Under the pieces are notes generated by a model. That model had not been told where the DNA came from, did not search any database, and saw only the letters and a program-made list of their open reading frames with translations. The position numbers and the translations under genes are program-made. Below, one piece after another: positions 33,530-43,085 of a stretch of DNA of 64,000 bases. Position 1 is the stretch's first letter; each line of letters opens with the position of its first letter. Location: positions 531,308 to 595,307 of the forward strand of contig NZ_SNXR01000012.1 of NCBI RefSeq assembly GCF_004362665.1. Direction: 5' to 3'. Source of the DNA: Flavobacterium dankookense. GTDB lineage: Bacteria; Bacteroidota; Bacteroidia; Flavobacteriales; Flavobacteriaceae.

Positions 33530-34864
33530 ATGAAAAAGGTGGGTAACCATAGTTCGATTTCAAGGAAAATACTCTTCGCTTTAGCTCTAATGCTAACGTT
33601 CTCCTTCACTTCATTTTCACAAACAACTCCTCCAGCAAAAGATTCAGCAGCAGTTGCAGCTCCAGCGGCAGCAGGAACTGGTGATGCTGTGGCAGGAAAA
33701 GCTTTGTTTAATGCAAATTGTGCTGCTTGTCATAAGTTAGACGCAAAAGCAACTGGTCCAGCATTAAGAGGTGTTGCCAATAAATATGACAAAGCTTGGT
33801 TGTACAAATGGATTAATAATAGTTCTGCTTTTATTAAATCTGGTGATGCAAAAGCAATTGCTATTTTTGAAGAGTATAATAAGTCTGTTATGACTTCTTT
33901 TCCTCAATTGTCAACAACAGATATTGATAATATCATTGCTTATACTTCTGAACCAAAAGCTGAAGCTCCAGCAGGACTTGCTATTAAAGATGGTGGTTTA
34001 GCATCAACTTCAAATGAAGGTGGAGTTTCAAACAACGTAATTCTTGGTGCATTAGCAGTAGTGTTATTAATGTTAGTAGTGATGTTGTTCTTCGTGAATA
34101 ACCTTTTAACAAAAATCGCTAAATCAAATGGTATTGAAGTTGCTAAAAAAGAAGCATCATTACCAATATGGAAAGCATTTGCTAAAAATCAATTTTTAGT
34201 TTTAGTAACAGCAGTATTTTTGTTATTGGCAAGTGGTTATTTTGTTTACAGCTGGATGATGCAAGTAGGTGTTGATCAAGACTACGCACCAATTCAACCA
34301 ATTCATTATTCTCACAGAATTCACGCTGGTAGTAATGGTATCGACTGTAAATACTGTCACTCTGCTGCTAGAGTTAGTAAAAATGCTGGAATTCCTTCCT
34401 TGAATGTTTGTATGAACTGTCACAAGAATATTGCGGAAGTAGCAGATACTACTGCAACAGCAGAATACTCAAAAGCATTTTACGATGGAGAAATCCAAAA
34501 ACTATATGATGCTGTGGGTTGGGACAAAACAGCTCAAAAATATACAGGAAAAACGAGTCCAGTGAAATGGGTTAGAATTCACAACTTACCTGATTTTGCT
34601 TACTTCAATCACTCACAACACGTAACTGTTGCTGGAATTGAGTGTCAAAAATGTCACGGTCCAGTTCAAGAATATGAAATTCAAAAACAATTTGCTCCTT
34701 TAACAATGGGTTGGTGTATTAAATGTCACCGTGAAACTGATGTTAAAATGGAAGGAAACGCTTATTACGATAAAATTCACGATGAACTTTCTAAAAAATA
34801 TGGTGTAGAAAAATTAACTGCAGCACAAATGGGAGGTTTAGAATGTGGTAAGTGTCACTATTAA
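33530..34864 (+). CDS. actA: Alternative complex III multihaem subunit ActA, with extra N-terminal cytochrome c domain
   Basis: 444 residues. ActA is the periplasmic multihaem cytochrome of alternative complex III, which takes electrons from quinol. Six CxxCH haem motifs are visible: CAACH near residue 64, then CKYCH, CMNCH, CQKCH, CIKCH and CGKCH in the C-terminal 200 residues. The last five form the pentahaem core; the first belongs to a separate class I cytochrome c domain (about 50-150). Two membrane helices lie between (about 168-192 and 221-245). A signal sequence is at 13-31. First gene of the cluster, with actB 32 bases downstream. Confidence 0.93.
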   Translation: MKKVGNHSSISRKILFALALMLTFSFTSFSQTTPPAKDSAAVAAPAAAGTGDAVAGKALFNANCAACHKLDAKATGPALRGVANKYDKAWLYKWINNSSAFIKSGDAKAIAIFEEYNKSVMTSFPQLSTTDIDNIIAYTSEPKAEAPAGLAIKDGGLASTSNEGGVSNNVILGALAVVLLMLVVMLFFVNNLLTKIAKSNGIEVAKKEASLPIWKAFAKNQFLVLVTAVFLLLASGYFVYSWMMQVGVDQDYAPIQPIHYSHRIHAGSNGIDCKYCHSAARVSKNAGIPSLNVCMNCHKNIAEVADTTATAEYSKAFYDGEIQKLYDAVGWDKTAQKYTGKTSPVKWVRIHNLPDFAYFNHSQHVTVAGIECQKCHGPVQEYEIQKQFAPLTMGWCIKCHRETDVKMEGNAYYDKIHDELSKKYGVEKLTAAQMGGLECGKCHY

Positions 34865-34896
34865 TAAAATTATTAAGAAGCTAATATTTATATACG

Positions 34897-37800
34897 ATGT
34901 CATCTAACAAAAAATACTGGAAAAGTGTTGAGGAACTAAACGAAAATAGTTCTATTGTTGAGACGCTTAGAAATAATGAATTCGTGGAAGCAATTCCAAC
35001 AGATGAATTTTTATCTGACAAGGACTCATTATCATCTTCATCAACTACTCGTCGTGATTTCTTAAAATATGTTGGATTTAGTACAGCTGCAGCAACATTG
35101 GCAGCGTGCGAAGGTCCAGTTCATAAATCAATTCCTTATGTTCTTCAACCAGAACAAATCATTCCTGGTGTTGCAGATTATTATGCAACAACTATGTTTG
35201 ATGGTTTTGACTTTGCTAATTTATTAGTAAAAACTCGCGAAGGTCGTCCAATTAAAATTGAAAATAATACAGTTGCTGGAGCAAAATTTGCAGCAAATGC
35301 AAGAGTTCATGCTTCTGTTTTATCTTTATATGATAATTTAAGACTGAAGCAAACTAAGATTGCTGGTAAAACTGCAACTTGGCAAGAAGCTGATTTGAAA
35401 GTTAAAGCTAGTCTAGCTGATGCAAAAGCAAAAGGTGGACAAGTTGTAATCTTAACTAACACTTTAGCTAGTCCATCCACTGAAAAGTTAATCGCTGAAT
35501 TCATTGCAAAAAATCCAACGGCAAAGCATGTTGTTTATGATGCAGTTTCTGAATCGGCAGCACTTGATGCTTTTGAAGCAGTTTCAGGAGAAAGAGCTTT
35601 AGTAGATTATGATTTTTCAAAAGCTAACGTTATCGTTTCTGTTGGAGCTGACTTTTTAGGAGATTGGCAAGGTGGCGGATTTGATACAGGTTATGCAAAA
35701 GGAAGAGTTCCGCAAGCTGGGAAAATGTCAAAACATTTTCAGTTTGAGGCAAACATGACTTTGTCTGGAGCCGCAGCTGATAAAAGAGTTCCAATGACTG
35801 TAGCTAATCAAAAATTAGCTTTAGTTAAAATATACAATATAATTACAGGCTCATCAGTTGCTACTGGAAAAGTGGCAAATGAAGATGTAGTAATTAAAGC
35901 GGCAAAACAATTAAGAGATGCTGGTTCAAAAGGGGTTTTAGTTTCTGGTATTCAAGATAAGAACGCTCAATTACTTGTTTTAGCTATCAATCAAGCATTG
36001 ACTAGTGAGGCATTTTCAACTATCGGAACAAGACAAATAAGAAAAGGTTCTAACGAAAAAGTAGCTCAACTTGTTGCTGATATGAATGCAGGAACTGTTC
36101 ATACTCTTTTGTTAAGCGGAGTTAATCCTGTTTATACATTAGCAAATAGCGATGCTTTTGTTTCTGGTTTGAAAAAAGTAAAATTGTCTGTAGCTTTTTC
36201 TATAAAAGAAGATGAAACAGCATCAATTACAAATATTGCAGTTCCGGCACCTCATTATTTAGAGAGTTGGAATGATTTAATGTTGACAAAAGGAACTTAT
36301 TCTTTAGTACAACCAACAATCAAACCATTATTTAGTTCTAAGCAATTTCAAGAAGCATTGTTAGACTGGAATGGGAATACAGTTTCGTTTTACGATTACA
36401 TAAAATCAAATGCAGCAGCATATATTAATGGTGCAACTTGGAATAAAACATTGCATGATGGTGTTTCAGTTGGAACTTTAGCTGCAGCAACAGTAGGTTC
36501 GGCTGATTTTTCTGGAGCAGCAAATGCTTTGGCTCAATCTAAATCTGCACAAGGTTTTGAATTAAATTTATATACTAAAACTGGTTTAGGTGACGGACAA
36601 CAAGCAAACAATCCTTGGTTGCAAGAGTTTCCAGATCCAATCACAAGAGTTTCTTGGGATAATTATGTTACTGTTTCTAAAGCTGATGCTGATAAATTAG
36701 AATTAGCAAATGAAATTGTTGCAAACGGTGGATTAAATGGAAGTTATGCTACTATTAAATCGGGTAAAACTGAAATTACTGTTCCTGTAATTGTTCAACC
36801 AGGTCAAGCGGTTGGAACTTTAGGTTTAGCCTTAGGTTATGGTAGAAAAGCTTCGATGAAAGAAGAAATGCAAGTTGGAGTTAATGCTTATGCTTTGTAT
36901 GCTAACTTTAATAATGTACAATCGGTTACCATTGAAAAAGCTAGTGGAGAACACGAATTTGCTTGTGTTCAATCACAAAGAACATTAATGGGTAGAGGTG
37001 ATATTGTTAAAGAAACAACTTTAGAAATATTCAGTACAAAATATAATGAACCACAGGTTTGGAATCCTGCACCGATGGTTTCATTAGATCACAAAGAAGT
37101 AGAAGCAACGTCTGTTGATTTATGGGAATCATTTGATCGTTCTATCGGTCATCATTTCAATTTGTCAATTGATTTGAATTCTTGTACGGGTTGTGGTGCT
37201 TGTGTTATTGCTTGTCACGCCGAAAACAACGTACCAGTTGTTGGAAAATCTGAGGTTAGAAGAAGTCGTGATATGCATTGGTTGCGTATTGATAGATATT
37301 ATTCTTCTGAAGAAACTTTTGAAAAAGATAACGAGAAGAAAGAAAATTTCAACGGATTATTTGGAGATAATGGTTCATTAGGTGGTTTTGGAGAAATGGA
37401 AAATCCATCGGATAATCCTCAAGTTGTTTTCCAACCAATTATGTGTCAACACTGTAATCACGCGCCATGTGAAACAGTTTGTCCAGTAGCTGCTACATCT
37501 CACGGTCGTCAAGGTCAAAACCAAATGGCTTACAACAGATGTGTTGGAACTAGATATTGTGCAAACAACTGTCCTTATAAAGTACGTCGTTTCAACTGGT
37601 TCTTATATAATAATAATGACGAATTTGATTTCCATATGAACAATGACTTAGGTCGTATGGTTATTAATCCAGATGTGAATGTTCGTTCTCGTGGAGTTAT
37701 GGAAAAATGTTCTATGTGTATTCAAATGACACAAAAAACAATTCTTACTGCAAAACGCGAAGGAAGAGAAGTAGCTGTTGATGAATTCCAAACTGCATGT

Positions 37801-37959
37801 TCTGCTGCTTGTTCTACTGGCGCGATGGCATTTGGAGATATAAATAATAAAGCAAATAAAATTGCTGAATTAGCAGAGGATAAAAGAGCTTACCACTTAT
37901 TAGAAAGTGTTGGAACAAAACCAAATGTGGTTTACCAAGTTAAAGTAAGAAATATATAA
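34897..37959 (+). CDS. actB: Alternative complex III iron-sulfur subunit ActB
   Basis: 1020 residues. The N-terminal ~740 residues resemble molybdopterin oxidoreductases (without evidence for cofactor binding), and the C-terminal part carries ferredoxin-type clusters: CTGCGACVIACHAEN near residue 762, CQHCNHAPCETVCP, CVGTRYCANNCPYKVRR and CSMCIQ with CSAACS, enough Cys for three [4Fe-4S] and one [3Fe-4S] cluster. A twin-arginine signal TTRRDFLKYVGFSTAAATLA (Arg52-Arg53) followed by AACEGP suggests Tat export with lipid attachment at the Cys. It bridges ActA haems and the membrane subunits in the periplasm. Confidence 0.95.
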   Translation: MSSNKKYWKSVEELNENSSIVETLRNNEFVEAIPTDEFLSDKDSLSSSSTTRRDFLKYVGFSTAAATLAACEGPVHKSIPYVLQPEQIIPGVADYYATTMFDGFDFANLLVKTREGRPIKIENNTVAGAKFAANARVHASVLSLYDNLRLKQTKIAGKTATWQEADLKVKASLADAKAKGGQVVILTNTLASPSTEKLIAEFIAKNPTAKHVVYDAVSESAALDAFEAVSGERALVDYDFSKANVIVSVGADFLGDWQGGGFDTGYAKGRVPQAGKMSKHFQFEANMTLSGAAADKRVPMTVANQKLALVKIYNIITGSSVATGKVANEDVVIKAAKQLRDAGSKGVLVSGIQDKNAQLLVLAINQALTSEAFSTIGTRQIRKGSNEKVAQLVADMNAGTVHTLLLSGVNPVYTLANSDAFVSGLKKVKLSVAFSIKEDETASITNIAVPAPHYLESWNDLMLTKGTYSLVQPTIKPLFSSKQFQEALLDWNGNTVSFYDYIKSNAAAYINGATWNKTLHDGVSVGTLAAATVGSADFSGAANALAQSKSAQGFELNLYTKTGLGDGQQANNPWLQEFPDPITRVSWDNYVTVSKADADKLELANEIVANGGLNGSYATIKSGKTEITVPVIVQPGQAVGTLGLALGYGRKASMKEEMQVGVNAYALYANFNNVQSVTIEKASGEHEFACVQSQRTLMGRGDIVKETTLEIFSTKYNEPQVWNPAPMVSLDHKEVEATSVDLWESFDRSIGHHFNLSIDLNSCTGCGACVIACHAENNVPVVGKSEVRRSRDMHWLRIDRYYSSEETFEKDNEKKENFNGLFGDNGSLGGFGEMENPSDNPQVVFQPIMCQHCNHAPCETVCPVAATSHGRQGQNQMAYNRCVGTRYCANNCPYKVRRFNWFLYNNNDEFDFHMNNDLGRMVINPDVNVRSRGVMEKCSMCIQMTQKTILTAKREGREVAVDEFQTACSAACSTGAMAFGDINNKANKIAELAEDKRAYHLLESVGTKPNVVYQVKVRNI

Positions 37960-37983
37960 TAATTACAAACAATATAAAGGATT

Positions 37984-39393
37984 ATGTCGTCTCATTACGA
38001 AGCACCCATTAGAAAACCTTTAGTTATAGGTGATAAAACTTATCACGACGTAACAGTTGATGTAGCTGCTCCAGTTGAAGGTAGAGCAAACAAACAATGG
38101 TGGACAGTTTTTTCCATCGCATTGATCGCTTTCCTTTGGGGAATTGGTTGCATCATTTATACAATATCTACAGGTATTGGAACTTGGGGATTAAATAAAA
38201 CAGTAGGTTGGGCTTGGGATATCACCAATTTCGTTTGGTGGGTTGGTATTGGTCACGCTGGAACTTTGATTTCTGCAGTACTTTTATTATTCCGTCAGCG
38301 ATGGAGAATGGCAATTAACCGTTCTGCTGAAGCAATGACCATTTTCTCGGTTATTCAAGCTGGTTTGTTCCCAATTATTCACATGGGTAGACCTTGGTTA
38401 GCTTATTGGGTTGTTCCAATTCCGAATCAATTTGGTTCTCTATGGGTAAACTTTAACTCACCGTTACTTTGGGACGTATTTGCAATCTCTACTTATCTTT
38501 CTGTTTCACTTGTTTTCTGGTGGACTGGATTATTGCCTGACTTTGCAATGTTAAGAGATAGAGCTGTAACTCCTTTCAACAAAAAGATTTACTCTATTTT
38601 AAGTTTCGGTTGGAGCGGAAGAGCAAAAGATTGGCAACGTTTTGAAGAAGTTTCTCTTGTATTAGCAGGTTTAGCAACTCCACTTGTACTTTCTGTACAC
38701 ACTATTGTATCTTTTGACTTTGCTACTTCTGTAATTCCTGGATGGCATACAACAATTTTCCCACCATACTTCGTTGCTGGTGCTGTATTCTCTGGATTTG
38801 CGATGGTAAATACATTGCTTATCATCATGAGAAAGGTTTCTAACTTAGAAGCTTACATCACTATACAACATATAGAATTAATGAATATTGTAATCATGAT
38901 TACAGGTTCTATTGTAGGTGTTGCTTACATAACTGAGTTATTTGTTGCATGGTATTCTGGTGTAGAGTATGAACAGTATGCATTTTTGAACAGAGCAACT
39001 GGACCTTACGCATGGGCTTATTGGGCAATGATGACATGTAATGTGTTTTCACCTCAGTTCATGTGGTCTAAAAAATTAAGAACAAGTATCATGTTCTCTT
39101 TTATAATCTCAATTGTAGTAAATATTGGAATGTGGTTTGAGCGATTTGTAATTATCGTAACATCACTACACAGGGATTATTTACCATCATCTTGGACAAT
39201 GTTCTCACCAACATTTGTTGATATTGGAATTTTTATTGGAACAATCGGTTTCTTCTTTGTATTATTCCTTTTATATGCTAGAACTTTCCCAGTGATTGCT
39301 CAAGCAGAGGTAAAAACAATTTTGAAATCTTCGGGTGAAAATTATAAGAGAGAAAGAGAACTAAAAGGAGATAATCATTCAGATAAACATTAA
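37984..39393 (+). CDS. actC: Alternative complex III quinol-binding membrane subunit ActC (NrfD family)
   Basis: 469 residues with about ten membrane helices, of the NrfD/PsrC family. It provides a quinol site at the periplasmic side and possibly a proton path. Typical segments include FVWWVGIGHAGTLISAVLLL, FPIIHMGRPWLAYW and IWFER-type MWFERFVIIVTSLHRDYLPS. It lies 24 bases after actB and 8 before actD, in the standard order. Confidence 0.95.
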   Translation: MSSHYEAPIRKPLVIGDKTYHDVTVDVAAPVEGRANKQWWTVFSIALIAFLWGIGCIIYTISTGIGTWGLNKTVGWAWDITNFVWWVGIGHAGTLISAVLLLFRQRWRMAINRSAEAMTIFSVIQAGLFPIIHMGRPWLAYWVVPIPNQFGSLWVNFNSPLLWDVFAISTYLSVSLVFWWTGLLPDFAMLRDRAVTPFNKKIYSILSFGWSGRAKDWQRFEEVSLVLAGLATPLVLSVHTIVSFDFATSVIPGWHTTIFPPYFVAGAVFSGFAMVNTLLIIMRKVSNLEAYITIQHIELMNIVIMITGSIVGVAYITELFVAWYSGVEYEQYAFLNRATGPYAWAYWAMMTCNVFSPQFMWSKKLRTSIMFSFIISIVVNIGMWFERFVIIVTSLHRDYLPSSWTMFSPTFVDIGIFIGTIGFFFVLFLLYARTFPVIAQAEVKTILKSSGENYKRERELKGDNHSDKH

Positions 39394-39401
39394 TATTTGT
39401 C

Positions 39402-39929
39402 ATGAGTAGTACTAAAGTTATACACGCAATATATAATGATGATGACATCTTGATGGATGCTGTAAAGCAAACCAAAAAAGCACATCACCATATTGAAGAA
39501 GTTTTTACACCATTTCCTGTTCACGGATTGGATAAAGCAATGGGAATTCCACCAACAAGATTAGCTATTTGTGCTTTTATCTATGGTTGTATTGGTTTGA
39601 CAGTTGCAACAGTTATGATGAATTACATCATGATTGAAGATTGGCCACAAGACATTGGAGGTAAACCAAGTTTTGCATACTACCAAAATATGCCAGCTTT
39701 TGTTCCTGTTATGTTTGAGATGACTGTATTTTTTGCTGCTCACTTAATGGTAATCACTTTTTATATGAGAAGTAAATTATGGCCATTTAAGCAAGCTGAA
39801 AATCCTGATGTAAGAACAACGGATGATCATTTCTTAATGGAAGTATCGGTAAATAATAATGAAGACGAACTAGTTAAGTTTTTCCAAAACACTGGTGCAG
39901 TAGAAGTTAAAGTTGTAGAAAAGCATTAA
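39402..39929 (+). CDS. actD: Alternative complex III subunit ActD (DUF3341)
   Basis: 175 residues. DUF3341 membrane protein with two helices (TRLAICAFIYGCIGLTVATV and VMFEMTVFFAAHLMVITFYM), a cytoplasmic N-terminal region (VIHAIYNDDDILMDAVKQTK) and the conserved GGKPSFAYYQNMPAFVPVMF between the helices. It is a structural subunit of the complex in the inner membrane. Spacing of 8-9 bases to both neighbours marks it as part of the operon. Confidence 0.93.
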   Translation: MSSTKVIHAIYNDDDILMDAVKQTKKAHHHIEEVFTPFPVHGLDKAMGIPPTRLAICAFIYGCIGLTVATVMMNYIMIEDWPQDIGGKPSFAYYQNMPAFVPVMFEMTVFFAAHLMVITFYMRSKLWPFKQAENPDVRTTDDHFLMEVSVNNNEDELVKFFQNTGAVEVKVVEKH

Positions 39930-39938
39930 TAATAAAGT

Positions 39939-40499
39939 ATGAAAAATTTACTTAAAATAGTATTTATAGTAGTGATAATAGTTTCAACGGTATCTTGTAA
40001 AGATGACTTGAAACCAAATTACCAATACATGCCAAACATGTATGAGTCGGTAGCTTATGAAACTTATGTAGAGTCTGATGCTTTCAACTCACCAACAGGT
40101 TTGAAAGGGAAATCAGGACAATTGCCTCCAGATGGAACGATTAAAAGAGGTTTTGAACCTTATGAATATCCAAACACTACAGCAGGATATGAATTAGCTA
40201 AAGCCAACTTGAAATCACCTTTGGACTCAACTCAAGTTGATATGAAAAAAGCTCAAGAATTATATGATATTTATTGTGCTATTTGTCATGGAACTTCTGG
40301 AAATGGAAAAGGTAAACTAGTTACTAATGAAAAGTTTCTAGGTGTTCCTAGTTACGCAGATAGACCAATTACTGAAGGTAGTATTTTTCACGTAATTACT
40401 TATGGATTAAATTCAATGGGTTCTCATGCTAATCAGTTGAGCAAAGAAGAAAGATGGCAAGTTGCCGCTTATGTTCAAAAATTGAAAAGCGAATTATAA
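39939..40499 (+). CDS. actE: Alternative complex III monohaem cytochrome c subunit ActE
   Basis: 186 residues. A lipoprotein signal (MKNLLKIVFIVVIIVSTVSC) places it on the periplasmic face of the membrane. One haem motif, IYCAICHGTSGNGKG, is near residue 115, with the distal Met probably in the LNSMGSHANQLSKEERWQV segment. ActE relays electrons from ActA towards the oxidase or a soluble cytochrome. The gene starts 9 bases after actD. Confidence 0.95.
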   Translation: MKNLLKIVFIVVIIVSTVSCKDDLKPNYQYMPNMYESVAYETYVESDAFNSPTGLKGKSGQLPPDGTIKRGFEPYEYPNTTAGYELAKANLKSPLDSTQVDMKKAQELYDIYCAICHGTSGNGKGKLVTNEKFLGVPSYADRPITEGSIFHVITYGLNSMGSHANQLSKEERWQVAAYVQKLKSEL

Positions 40500-40526
40500 T
40501 TGTAGAATAAACAGATTGTTATAGAT

Positions 40527-41852
40527 ATGTATACTTTTTCTAGTAAATTAAAAACACTTTCTTTGGTCTTAATGCTCGTTGGAGTATTGGGAATTGGTTA
40601 TGGTTTTTTCACAGCACCAAAAACAATTCAAGACGTAGAGACAATTCTTGCAGCTGATAGTCATGGTCATGGAGATTCCCATGATTCACATGCGGTTGAA
40701 AAACATGATGCAAAAGCAGAAGCTGCTCACAAAGAGCATTTAGAACATGTTTTACACCAACTTCAAAATAAACCTTGGGCAGCGCTTTATGTAGCATGTC
40801 TATTTGTTATGTTGATTTCTCTTGGGGCATTAGCTTTTTATGCTATCCAACAAGTGGCACAAGCAGGTTGGTCTCCAGTATTGTTCAGAGTAATGCAAGG
40901 TGTTACTTCTTATCTATTACCTGGTTCTATAATTTTCTTTGTTTTATTATTATGTTCTGGTTTCCACTTAAATCACTTATTTGTTTGGATGAACGATGGA
41001 GTAACCGAAGTTGGACACGAAAATTATGATCATTTAATTGCTGGTAAGTCAGGATATTTGAACTTTCCTTTTTGGATTATTAGAGCTATATTGTTCTTAA
41101 CAGTTTGGAATTTATATAGACATTATTCTAGAAAAAATTGTTTAGCTCAAGATGAATCTAATGACAATTCATTTTACAAAAAGAACTTTAAGTTGTCAGC
41201 GGCATTTTTAGTTTTCTTTATAGTTTCTGAATCAATTATGGCTTGGGATTGGATTATGTCAGTTGATCCACACTGGTTCAGTACTTTATTTGGATGGTAT
41301 GTTTTTGCAAGTTTCTTTGTGAGTGGAATTACAGCTATTCAAATGGTAACTATTTACTTAAAATCAAAAGGATATTTAGAAAATGTAAACTCAAGTCATA
41401 TTCACGATTTATCAAAATTCATGTTTGGTATTAGTGTTTTCTGGACATACTTATGGTTTTCACAATTCATGCTTATTTGGTATTCTAATATCCCGGAAGA
41501 AGTTACTTATTTCAAAACTAGAATTGAACACTTCAATCTACCATTCTTTGGTGCAGTAGTTTTAAATTTTATTTTCCCAATATTATTGTTAATCAACACC
41601 GATTTCAAACGTGTTTTCTGGATTATAGTAATGGCAGGTATCATAATTCTGTTTGGTCACTATGTTGATTTCTTCAACATGATAATGCCGGCAACGGTTG
41701 GTGACAGATGGTTTATTGGAATTCCAGAAATTGCATCTATTTTATTCTTTGTTGGATTGTTTATCTATGTTGTATTTACGGCACTTACTAAAGCTCCGTT
41801 AGTTCCAAAAAGAAATCCATTTATTGAAGAAAGTAAACATTTCCATTATTAA
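40527..41852 (+). CDS. actF: Alternative complex III quinone-binding membrane subunit ActF
   Basis: 441 residues with about ten membrane helices, a relative of ActC (NrfD family). It matches the quinol:cytochrome c oxidoreductase second membrane subunit: SIMAWDWIMSVDPHWFSTLF, then GWYVFASFFVSGITAIQMV and FWTYLWFSQFMLIWYSNIPE. A His-rich stretch lies between the first two helices (about residues 45-75: ADSHGHGDSHDSHAVEKHDA). It comes 27 bases after actE and 20 before coxB. Confidence 0.94.
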   Translation: MYTFSSKLKTLSLVLMLVGVLGIGYGFFTAPKTIQDVETILAADSHGHGDSHDSHAVEKHDAKAEAAHKEHLEHVLHQLQNKPWAALYVACLFVMLISLGALAFYAIQQVAQAGWSPVLFRVMQGVTSYLLPGSIIFFVLLLCSGFHLNHLFVWMNDGVTEVGHENYDHLIAGKSGYLNFPFWIIRAILFLTVWNLYRHYSRKNCLAQDESNDNSFYKKNFKLSAAFLVFFIVSESIMAWDWIMSVDPHWFSTLFGWYVFASFFVSGITAIQMVTIYLKSKGYLENVNSSHIHDLSKFMFGISVFWTYLWFSQFMLIWYSNIPEEVTYFKTRIEHFNLPFFGAVVLNFIFPILLLINTDFKRVFWIIVMAGIIILFGHYVDFFNMIMPATVGDRWFIGIPEIASILFFVGLFIYVVFTALTKAPLVPKRNPFIEESKHFHY

Positions 41853-41872
41853 TATTTTAAAGTAAAAAACAA

Positions 41873-43048
41873 ATGACAACTCTTTTGATACTTATAGTTG
41901 TAGCTTTATTGGCAGTTGCCTTGTGGCAGTTAACAAAGATTTTCGACTTAACTCAAGTTGGTGCAAATGTTAACGATACTCAAGTTGCAAATGACAATGA
42001 CAATAAAGTAAACGGTTACTTAATGTTTGCTTTTCTTGTATTCATATATTTAACAACTATATATTGTGTTCTAAATTATGGTCACTTCCCATTGTTAAGC
42101 GATTCTGCTTCCGAACATGGTCCATTAGTAGATAACTTAATGATTATTTCATTGGTTTTAATCTTTGTTGTACAAACAATTACTCAAGCATTGCTTCATT
42201 ATTTCGCCTATAAATATAGAGGTAAAGAAGGTCAAAAAGCTTTATATTTTGCAGACAATAATAAATTAGAAGTAATCTGGAGTTCTATCCCGGCAGTAGT
42301 TTTAGCAGGTTTAATCCTTTATGGTTTATATGCTTGGAATAATATTATGTTTGTTGATAAAGAACAAGAGCAAGATTCTATCGTTATCGAGTTATATGCT
42401 CAACAATTTAATTGGGAAGCAAGATATTCTGGAGCAGATAATGTTTTAGGTAAAGCTAACGTAAGATATATTGAAGGTGTAAATAATTTAGGTGTCGATT
42501 TATCTGATCCAAATGCTCAAGATGATTTTGCATCTAAAGAATTACATATCCCAAAAGGTAAAAGAGTAATTTTTAGAATGCGTTCTCAAGATGTATTACA
42601 CTCAGCTTACATGCCACACTTTAGAGCACAAATGAATTGTGTTCCTGGAATGGTTACAAGTTTTTCTTTTATTCCAACATTGACTACTGCTGAAATGAGA
42701 GATAGACCAGCAATGATAGAGAAAGTAGCAAACATTAATGCTATAAGAGCTAAGAAAAGTCAAGAATTAGTAGCAAAAGGTCAAACAGCACTAGATCCAT
42801 ATGCATTTGATTATTTATTGTTATGTAATAAGATTTGTGGTGCTTCTCATTACAACATGCAAATGAAAATTGTGGTTGATACACCAGAAGATTTTAAAGC
42901 ATGGTTAAAAGATAAGCAGACTATTGTCAGTGCAGTAAAAACCTCTTTAGCGGAAGAAAAATTAAAAGAAACTGAAGGTAAACCAGTAAAAAACGACACA
43001 GCTTCAACAAAAGTTAAAACAGACTCTACACTTGTTGCTCAAAAATAA
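41873..43048 (+). CDS. coxB: Cytochrome c oxidase subunit II
   Basis: 391 residues, longer than the usual ~300. Three hydrophobic segments are present, including an N-terminal one (MTTLLILIVVALLAVALWQL), followed by a periplasmic cupredoxin domain with the complete binuclear CuA site: His in VLHSAYMPHFRAQ near 241, and CNKICGASHYNM near 318-329 with both Cys, the Glu replaced by Ile carbonyl position, His and Met. This is the electron entry point of the aa3-type oxidase. A charged tail (about 350-391) follows. The gene is in operon with actF and coxA, so complex III and oxidase are made together. Confidence 0.95.
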   Translation: MTTLLILIVVALLAVALWQLTKIFDLTQVGANVNDTQVANDNDNKVNGYLMFAFLVFIYLTTIYCVLNYGHFPLLSDSASEHGPLVDNLMIISLVLIFVVQTITQALLHYFAYKYRGKEGQKALYFADNNKLEVIWSSIPAVVLAGLILYGLYAWNNIMFVDKEQEQDSIVIELYAQQFNWEARYSGADNVLGKANVRYIEGVNNLGVDLSDPNAQDDFASKELHIPKGKRVIFRMRSQDVLHSAYMPHFRAQMNCVPGMVTSFSFIPTLTTAEMRDRPAMIEKVANINAIRAKKSQELVAKGQTALDPYAFDYLLLCNKICGASHYNMQMKIVVDTPEDFKAWLKDKQTIVSAVKTSLAEEKLKETEGKPVKNDTASTKVKTDSTLVAQK

Positions 43049-43085
43049 TTATAATAATTTTACATAAAATTTAAAGTACAGTATT

